Shown here: in pieces, positions 56,792-64,000 of the stretch | Position numbering within the stretch: the first letter of the stretch is position 1 | How the letters are laid out: every line of letters begins with the position of its first letter | From: Nageia nagi | Lineage: Eukaryota > Pinophyta | DNA length: 64,000 bases | Assembly (NCBI GenBank): GCA_050084985.1 | Contig: JBITNC010000001.1 | Location: forward strand, 63,488,001 to 63,552,000 | Reading direction: 5' to 3' | Translations under genes and position numbers: made by a program | Notes under the pieces: model-generated | Told to the model about the DNA's origin: nothing | Databases searched by the model: none | What the model saw: only the letters and a program-made list of their open reading frames with translations

Positions 56792-59458
56792 CTATGCATC
56801 CAACAAACTTGGCCTCAAGAGTGTGCACAACAGCCCAACATTCATGTTAACATCTGAAATGTAAACAATCAACCTATGAGGGTATGAAACCTGCCGCATG
56901 TGCACAAAGTTACCAAACAGGTATGAAAAACCAGCAACTCCTCTACGTCCCGATGCTATCCATATTGAACACAAAATGGCATGTAAACTTGGAGTGGCAA
57001 TTCCTCCAAAAGGAGAAATTATGGATTGGAAACATGTATTCATGGTGCCCAACGTTGCTCTTCTCCAAAGAAGGCAGAATACCCTGCCATATGCAGTCAT
57101 CACAATAGTCCCATAATAACATAGGACAGACAGACTGAAGTCTCTTACAGTTGCAGTCCCAAAAGATTGGCAATGTGTGTCAAAACTGTCCAACAAATCA
57201 GTCCTCCATTCAGCTTTGAGACCTTTATCATATTCAGCAAAAATGCTGAGGAAAACAGTCCCATGATCATGCAAAATGGTCGCAAAGACAGTCTTCAAGA
57301 CAACAAGCTTCGTTTCCCTCAAACAGTCATGAAATGCAGTCCCAATTGCTTGAAAAATTGGATGAGAATGTAGGACAGGAGACCCCTCACATGTAGGATC
57401 AAACAAGGCCTTCTTGCCTTGGACGTTGGGGTCCCAAGTTCCATCCAATCTTGTGGAAATGATGCCTATTTAACAACAGTCATCAAATCATCATCAAATA
57501 ATACATCAGCAATGTGTGTAAAAGACAACAAATATTCCTTGATCATAGGCAGCCCTTATCAAGTGAAAAACATTCCTTATATCATCTTCAAATATCCTTC
57601 TTGCATCAATAATAAATTCAGCCTTTATTGAGTGTATATCAGTCCCAAAGTTATGAGCAAAGAGTACAACAGTCTCATTGTTTTCAGCAATTAATGCAGC
57701 CCATAGTGTTGCCAAATCAGTCTCAACTAACGTCACAACATTGTCTCAAAAGACAAGGATTCATCTTCAAAATTCAATGAACATGCAGTCCAAAAACTCC
57801 TAGCAAACACATATGCAACAGTCTTGTTTTCCTTGGAAATTTCAATACCTGCTGTTCTCAAAAGTGCTGTCCAAATAGCTAAGAATGTAGCCCGGTCAGT
57901 CATGAAGAATGCAGTCCAAAATGTTGACAACAATAGCAACATTTCAATCCTAACTGTCTCCAAAGGCAAGAATTTGGTCCTCAGAATTATTAAGCATCAA
58001 ATGACAACAATCTCACTGATTCAAAACACTATTAATTGGAAGGTTGGAATTGTCAAAGTCCTCACGAAAATCAGCGAGTGTAAAGCTCCAAATAGGGACG
58101 TTGGGGCAGATGTATAGTTGAACCATACGCATGAAATCTTGATCAAACCAGTCATTTCCCAAACCAACATTGGGGTTTTCAGGAACATAATGGCCACAAA
58201 AATCAATAAATGTACCTTCCTCCTTTTTGATGTTTTGGATGCAAACACACAAACAACCAAAGTGAGCTAAAACAAGTGAGGCCATTGCCCTATGTCATGT
58301 GCCAAGGATCCAAGGACCACCAAGTCTTTCATCATTGGCTGAAACTATTCTTTCTTTCTCCTGTATGGCTGATTTAAAAACCTTCATGCTTTCATTTTCA
58401 TTCCCCATGTTCACCTCCAATCTTCTTAATCTCCTATTGTGTGCTAACACACCCGGATCTCATGGAGCTAGAAGACTATTGCAATTCACATGAAGAATTG
58501 ATTCTTTCCATACATCACATTTTGAAACCAAAGGCATGAAACTAGTATGTGCATGTTCACAAACCGATTGAAAAGTTTTAACATTCACATCTACATCAAG
58601 ATTCTTGTTCTTCGCTACATTCTCAACAAACGGGGGTGATTGCATTTTGAAGGAAACATCTTGTAGTTCTACTTGACATACCTCATGTAGCGATACAATA
58701 ATTTCTGATTTTCCTTAATCATGTTTGAATAGCTCAATTTGTAATGGAATTACAATTGTTGGTTGTAATTCTTCTTCTTTGCATCCCTTGTTTTCTTCCA
58801 TGCTAGGCTTATGCTCTTCACCTTTCTCATTACTATCTCCGTAAACCAAATCTAAAACAACAATGGCTCTTTCCTGTTTCTTTCCAATATTATTACTTTC
58901 AACAACACCATGCAAAATTTCTGAATTACCGTCATAAAAATCAGAATTACTTTCGTACCTTTTTGGAGTGTCATTATGCAATTGATGCTCTATGTCTTGA
59001 ATCCAAAACTCCACATTCTTCAATGTCCTCACCTTCTTTTTCTGATCCAATGGAGTAAATGAGTCCTTGATGCTTCCAGATCTAGACGTTGGGGGCATGG
59101 TTGGCAATTCCCCTCCAACGTTGGATTTCCTCCCTTCTACCATTCTGTAACCCAAAAGATCTTGGTAAAGCTAGAAAGTGATATCTCTTCGGAATTCCTT
59201 GGTGGTTCCCTGGTAGATCTGGATTAAAACTTCGATCTTTGGTGGAGTCTTGTGTGGTGGAACAAATTTGGGCTCCCATGTTTGCCCTCTCTTCTTGCTC
59301 ATCTTCTTCTCATACCGTTCACCCAAAAACCACAAGAGCCTCTCCCTTTCTTCTGGAGGGATCTTGTTGTCTTCAAATTTATGGAGAAGCTGGTGGAAAA
59401 CTACCTTTCCGAATTCCGACTTTTTCACCTTGGCTGTGGCTGAATTTTCTCTTTCCAT
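56792..59458 (-). pseudogene. Decayed ~890-codon reading frame of unknown function inside the LTR element
   Basis: The ATG at 59458 (MERENSATAKVKKSEF) lies 300 bases after the primer site. The frame continues through open blocks 59458-59171, 59155-58715, 58645-58460, 58285-58013, 57736-57506 and 57448-56792, all in the same phase. It is broken by stops at 59171, 58715, 58460, about 58296, 58013 and 57506. One part (57969-57733) is shifted by one base, with a compensating shift at its other end. It ends about 80 bases before the polypurine tract. The N-terminal third is charged (PPEERERLLWFLGERYEKKM), the middle acidic (EEHKPSMEENKGCKEEEL). The C-terminal third is hydrophobic with recurring Trp/Gly-Thr-Ala words (FWTAF, IWTAL, FWTAC, IGTAFH). 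No Gag zinc knuckle or Pol motif was recognised. It could be a divergent Gag, a captured host gene or a novel accessory protein. Confidence 0.6.
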
Positions 59459-59761
59459 TGGTGCCGATTTCTGATTTCTTCATGCGGAATGCTTCAAAAA
59501 ACCCTAGCACAAAATCTGAATTCTTCATGTTAAATTCTCATAACTAGCTAGGAGAATAGATCAAGACTTTTATACCTGGAAACGACCTTCAGATTTGCAA
59601 ATATCATTTTTCTAAACCCTAGACATTAGTCTAGGAATTCAAATTTTCCCAAAAAATTGTCGTTTTGACCCCGAAATTGTCTTTTTAAATGCAAAACCTC
59701 CCTATCCACTGGTTCAATATGTTTCTAGCTAGATCTCACCGCACAAGCTGGCCAAATGTAA

Positions 59762-59773
59762 GCTTTGATACCA
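59762..59773 (-). other. Primer binding site of the non-autonomous element
   Basis: The minus strand reads TGGTATCAAAGC one base inside the 5' LTR, a single-base variant of the tRNA-Met site. Confidence 0.75.
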
Positions 59774-59774
59774 C

Positions 59775-60563
59775 TGTAAAAGCCTAAATGCAATTTGAGT
59801 GCAATTAAATAAAAAACACATAAGTATACTCCAACGTCTGACCTAGGGCATCCAAATAAAGCTCAAACAATGCCATAATGCCAACGCTTGGCCAAGACTA
59901 GCATATATGATACACAACACCTCACAATGTCAACGTATGGCTCATACAATCACATACATGCAAAGACATTCCAATGATGGGAATAGACAAGTATGCACAA
60001 CACAAATATGAGATTTAATAGCCCACGACTTGTATTGAAGATGTAGAATGAATACAGATATAATACTAGGCCCAAAGGGCTAAACGTTGGCCTCCAAGGA
60101 ACCAACTAGGGCACAACGAATGTCTCTATTGCTGGACGGATGGAACATTGAATGGAATAGCCTCACTCTCTCATAATCTAAATCCACCTCAAACCTTGGC
60201 GACCAATTGAATGGTAAAAGTGTGACCTTGGAATACCACCTGATGGGCTAGACTACCACACCAAAGCCGTAGATTAACACGATCCCTCAGCTTGCCAACC
60301 CTCCTAGATGCTGCACCTAGGGATGTGCTTGACACTACTGTACGTCTAGCAAGGATGCTAACCTTCTTTATATAACAATTCCTAGATTTGGATCTCACCT
60401 AGAAATCATCACTCCAAGCCCCTAGTCCAACGTTAGCCTCCTAGAGGCCCTCAAATGCCCAAACGTGGGATTAGATGTGTCCTAGGTATCATACATATGC
60501 CAACGCCGCCTAGGGATGCCAATAATTACAAGATCCAATGGCTAGATATGCAATGCCTCATTA
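59775..60563 (-). repeat. 5' LTR of the non-autonomous element, truncated
   Basis: Aligns with the left LTR from TGTAAAAGCC to TGCCTCATTA, omitting the duplicated block. The remaining roughly 520 bases of its outer part are missing; the Gypsy sequence starts there. Confidence 0.82.
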
Positions 60564-61079
60564 AGATCTAGTCAGGGTTTGTGTTTGGGCTGATTTGTTG
60601 AAGAAGTGGACTACATCTCTTAGATCTGCCATTAGTGGCAAAGTTGGAGCAGCATTGCGAAGGGATTTTGCCATAGTTTCAAGGTTTATCATTGGATCTT
60701 AATTGTAGTTTTCAGTTAGGGTTTGTGTTACAGTTTTCGGAATTCAAAATTCAGGGTTTATGTGGAGTTTATTTTCAGATTTCAATGGGTTTTCAGTTCA
60801 GAAAGGTTTTCAGAGAAGTTTGCCCATTTTGGGAATTTCTTTGCAGAGTTTTTCAGAGCCAATTGTGCCCTAGAGAGGGACATGTAGCTTGGGAAAGCTT
60901 CTTTTGCAGATTTGAGCACCTTTTTGAGTACCCTTTTGGCTGAACTTTGAATTCACAGTTTCAGAAAATATAATAAAACTTGTGTTGTGGCTATCTTTGG
61001 GTTTTGTGGTATTTTCTTAAAATTATTTACAGATCTGATTTTGTAGAGCCAAAAATCCTGCCATCCTAAGGGTGAGTTG

Positions 61080-62440
61080 ATGGTTCATCCCTACCAAACA
61101 AGAAGTAAGAGCAAAAAGGAGTTTACCCAGAAAAATAACACCTAGTCAAAGGAATATTCACAACCACCACCACAAATGGAACAAGCCAAGAACAAGAAAG
61201 AGGGGCAAAATAGTAGTCTCCAAGATGCTTTGGAAGCCTTATTGCAAACCCAAAATAACTTGTTGCAGACTCAAGATTCCATGAGGCAAACTCAAAAAAG
61301 TGCATTAGAGGCTATGCAAAAATCTCTCTAGTAAATTGTTGACCGACTTAAGGGCCCACAACAATAAGAAAATCAAAACCAACATCATGAGGCATATCAA
61401 CATGTTGAGGAAGAAAGTTCTGCTTAAGGGGGAGCTAGGAATATTCCCATTCCACACAATACAAGTGGAGATGCATCTAGGGCGTCCAAGATTTGGAAAC
61501 CTCCCACTCCCATTTTCGTTCAGTCCCAAGCTGTAGAAGAGGAATTAGAAACTCTTGATGCAGAATTAGCAGAACTTTGGGCATCATACGAAGCCATGCC
61601 TGAAGGGTTTAAGGCTGCTGTAGATTTTGACAAACACTTGGAGTTAAAAGGGCATAAATGGGGAAGAAAAGCTCAAGTGGGAGGAGGAGACTTGCAACAC
61701 AAATTGGGTAAATTATAACTCCCATTATTTGATGGTAGTGACAAGATTTCTGCAAGACCATGGTTGTAGAAATTACAATCATATTTTGCTCTCAAACCTA
61801 CAGTGACAGAAAAGGAGGCTGCTCAATATGCAGCCCTTCATCTTGAAGGGGTTGCACATAAATGGTGGCACCATGGATTGCTCACACAAGGTTATGGAAC
61901 CATTGAATCTTTTGATGTGTTTGCAAATAAGCTATTGGACCGATTTGAAAGACAAGTTGAAAATGAATATCTTAGTGAGTTGGCCACTATTAGACAAAAG
62001 GGTTCAATTGCTAGTTATGTAGAAGATTTCCAACAAATTTCAGTCATGGTCATTGATATAGCTGGAAATAGAATTATTCACTTCTTTGTGAAGGGTTTGA
62101 ATGAACCTTTAAGATGTTGGTTAAAGGCTTTCAAGCCTAAGAATCTAGATGAATCTGTTTCAACAGTGTTTGACCTTGAAAATTCCACACACAACAGTAA
62201 ACCCAAGTGGGGACAACCCTCTAAACTTGGACAACAATCCAAATTTGGGACTTCTAGGCCATCTTATACTGTTGGACAGCAAACAAATAAAGTGAACCAC
62301 CCAAAAACACAAATCAGCAAAGACCAAGGTTGGATGAAGCAACTAGGAAGGAGTTACAACAAAAAGGACTATGTTATTTTTGCAAAAACCAATGGAGGCC
62401 TGGTCATCAATGTTAGGGTAAAGGGCGAAATTATTTAGTG
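61080..62440 (+). pseudogene. Gypsy gag relic
   Basis: Starts MVHPYQTRSKSKK at 61080, with an early stop after about 20 codons. A Gln-rich coiled segment (LLQTQNNLLQTQDSMRQTQ) and frame changes follow. 61803-62438 is open and carries the capsid-type Retrotrans_gag block (AAQYAALHLEGVAHKWWHHG, then FANKLLDRFERQVENEYLSE). The zinc knuckle CYFCKNQWRPGHQC at 62372-62413 is intact in residues but in another frame than the capsid block. The product would package element RNA; this copy cannot be translated whole. Confidence 0.85.
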
Positions 62441-62639
62441 GAGTTTTATGTGCCAGATGATGATGAAAAGGAATGAAAAATAGAAAAATCGGATTCCGAA
62501 ATTGAATACGAAGATGCAGATTTTGCTGAATTGGAACATGGGAAACCCACTCCTAAAATAGATGAAGAAGAGGGAACCTTGGCATCTTAATTGGTGAGTC
62601 AAAATTTTTAACCATTAAGGTGCTAGGAAAATTAAATAA

Positions 62640-64000
62640 TTATCTGCTGTAGTATTAATTGATGGAGGAGCCACTCATAATTTTATTGATGAGGGTTTTG
62701 TGTTTGAAAAAAATATTAAAACTGAAAAATTTTCTGGGTTTGGTGTCAAGAATGGAAATGGAAAGATTACTAGGTGTGATCAAATGGTTAGGCAGATAAA
62801 AGTCAGCTTTGGTGAATATTTGTTACTGGAAGATTTTTGTGTATCCTATGGGAGGTGCCCCTCAAGCCATCATGGGGGTGCAATGGTCGTACTCATTAGG
62901 AGGAATCTACACCAACTATCAAAAGTTGGAGATGCAATTTAGACATAATTGTAAGGTGGTCACCTTGAAAGGGTTGAAGGACCAACACTAAGCAAATTTC
63001 AGCCAATAGGTTGGAAAAGATACTCAAGAAGAGGGACATTGAATGGGGGGCCACATTGCACCTGCTTAAAGGTATGCCTACATCATCAAAAATTGAGGTA
63101 AAATTCCACCCTGATATACAATGCATTGTAGATAAACATAGGAAGGTTTTTGGTTAATTACCTTGGGGTCTTCCACCTGATAGAGGTTTTGAGCATGCTA
63201 TAGAATTGGAACCTGATGCTAAACTTGTTATAATCACACCATATAGGTACCCTAGAGCTTACAAAGATTAAATTGAAAAGAGTATTAAGGAGTTACTTGC
63301 CATGCGTCATATTAGGCCTAGCTCTAGCCCTTTTGCCTCTTCAGTTGTACTTGTTAAAAAAAAAGATGGGACATTACGTATGTGTATATATTATAGGGCC
63401 TTGAACAAAAAGACCATAAAAACATGTATCCAATTCCTAGAGTTGATGAGTTAATAGATGAGTTGCATGGGGCTACTTCTTTTCCAAGGTGGACTTAAGA
63501 TAAGGCTACCATCAGATTAAAGTAAGGAATGAAGATGTGCATAAGATTGCTTTTAGGTGTCATTTTGGGCACTTTGAATTTTTAGTCATGCCTTTTAGCC
63601 TTACTAATGCACATGCCACTTTTCAATCAGCTATGAACCATATTTTTAGAGATCACCTTAGAAAATTTATTTTAGTTTTCTTTAATGACATCTTGATTTA
63701 CAACAGAAATTGGAAAAATCATTTACAACATTGGGACACAGTTTTGACTGTTTTGGAGCAGCATAAATTCTTTGGAAAAATGTTTAAGTGTGAATTTGGA
63801 CTTACATAAATTTTGTATCTTGGGCACATAATTAGTGCGAATGGTGTGCATGTAAATGAGCAGAAAATTTCTGCTATGAAAAGTTGGCCTACACTCACCT
63901 CTTTGATTGAATTAAGAGGTTTTTTGGGCTTATGTAGTTATTATAGAATATTTATTAAAGAGTTTTCACAATTAGCAGTCCCGTTGATTGATTTGACAAA
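62640..64000 (+). pseudogene. Gypsy pol relic (protease and reverse transcriptase), incomplete at window edge
   Basis: The protease motif LIDGGATHNFID at 62655-62690 has Gly in place of the usual Ser or Thr after Asp. Reverse transcriptase follows: [20 protein letters not shown] and [14 protein letters not shown], then the motif A region SKVDLR with a stop at 63501-63503, then FRCHFGHFEFLVMPFSLTNA. The catalytic box reads FFND at 63678-63689 instead of (F/Y)xDD. LGHIISANGV and LRGFLGLCSYYR mark the end of the domain at the edge. Stops and the changed catalytic Asp make it inactive. Confidence 0.88.

Larger units (their letters stand above)
54950..60563 (-). mobile_element. Non-autonomous LTR element with one long non-pol reading frame
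   Basis: The left LTR is 54950-56710. The right LTR starts at 59775 and is cut off near 60563 by the Gypsy element. Inside the right LTR lies a primer site (TGGTATCAAAGC on the minus strand, 59762-59773). Beside the left LTR lies a strong purine tract (GAGAGGGGGGGCTC). The 3.05-kb internal region has no protease, integrase, reverse transcriptase or RNase H similarity, but it does contain one decayed frame of about 890 codons. The LTR family also occurs as a solo LTR in ADSL intron 2 in the opposite direction. The flank left of 54950 is GTTTA; the right duplicate is lost. Confidence 0.82.
60564..64000 (+). mobile_element. Ty3/Gypsy retrotransposon, 5' part, degenerate, runs off the window
   Basis: Leader (and perhaps LTR remainder) at 60564-61079, then gag, protease and reverse transcriptase in order, with stops and frameshifts throughout. 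LTR borders and primer site were not identified; the left end coincides with the loss of the neighbouring LTR. RNase H, integrase and the 3' LTR would lie beyond 64000. Confidence 0.85.

Noticed and set aside
59239-59547. Three overlapping plus-strand frames
   Set aside because: Shadows of the minus-strand frame starting at 59458.

Overview
The window reads as nuclear DNA of a seed plant, most likely one with a very large, transposon-filled genome such as a gymnosperm. This is inferred from an AT-rich background, pentatricopeptide-repeat (PPR-DYW) relics, a Plant Mobile Domain relic, plant Copia and Gypsy LTR retrotransposons, and a plastid-targeted-looking adenylosuccinate lyase gene whose 452 visible codons are spread over nearly 20 kb. 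The species cannot be named from the sequence alone.

Layout. (1) 1-16.7 kb is a three-level nest. A decayed PPR-DYW gene on the minus strand is split by an old Copia element (1782-15778, LTRs about 500 bp). That element is itself split by a younger Copia element (8582-14073, LTRs 598 bp). Both are on the minus strand, both have a tRNA-Met-type primer binding site, and both have stops in gag-pol. (2) 16.8-25.3 kb is gene-poor. It holds a pair of direct repeats, a broken Plant Mobile Domain reading frame, a 26-bp minisatellite, microsatellites and a truncated third copy of the old Copia LTR. (3) 25.37-44.95 kb carries the only gene that looks intact: eight exons of adenylosuccinate lyase (ADSL/purB, purine synthesis) on the plus strand. 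All introns have GT-AG borders and lie in phase 0. The C-terminal fifth of the protein is absent from the window, so intron 8 is either longer than 19 kb or the gene is broken. Intron 2 carries a retroposon with 13-bp target duplications that was later hit by an LTR element now reduced to a solo LTR. (4) 45-64 kb, inside or beyond intron 8, holds an array of 13 similar palindromes (45.9-47.3 kb), a candidate LTR, a retroposon with 15-bp target duplications, an orphan LTR with its primer binding site, a non-autonomous LTR element whose internal region is one decayed reading frame of about 890 codons without recognisable pol domains (54950-60563), and the 5' part of a degenerate Ty3/Gypsy element running off the right edge.

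The observations most worth a second look are the palindrome array, the LTR element with a long non-pol frame and a chimeric LTR, and the insertion chronology that can be read from reading frames and target duplications. No bacterial, phage, organellar or CRISPR material was seen. All mismatch counts were made by eye.
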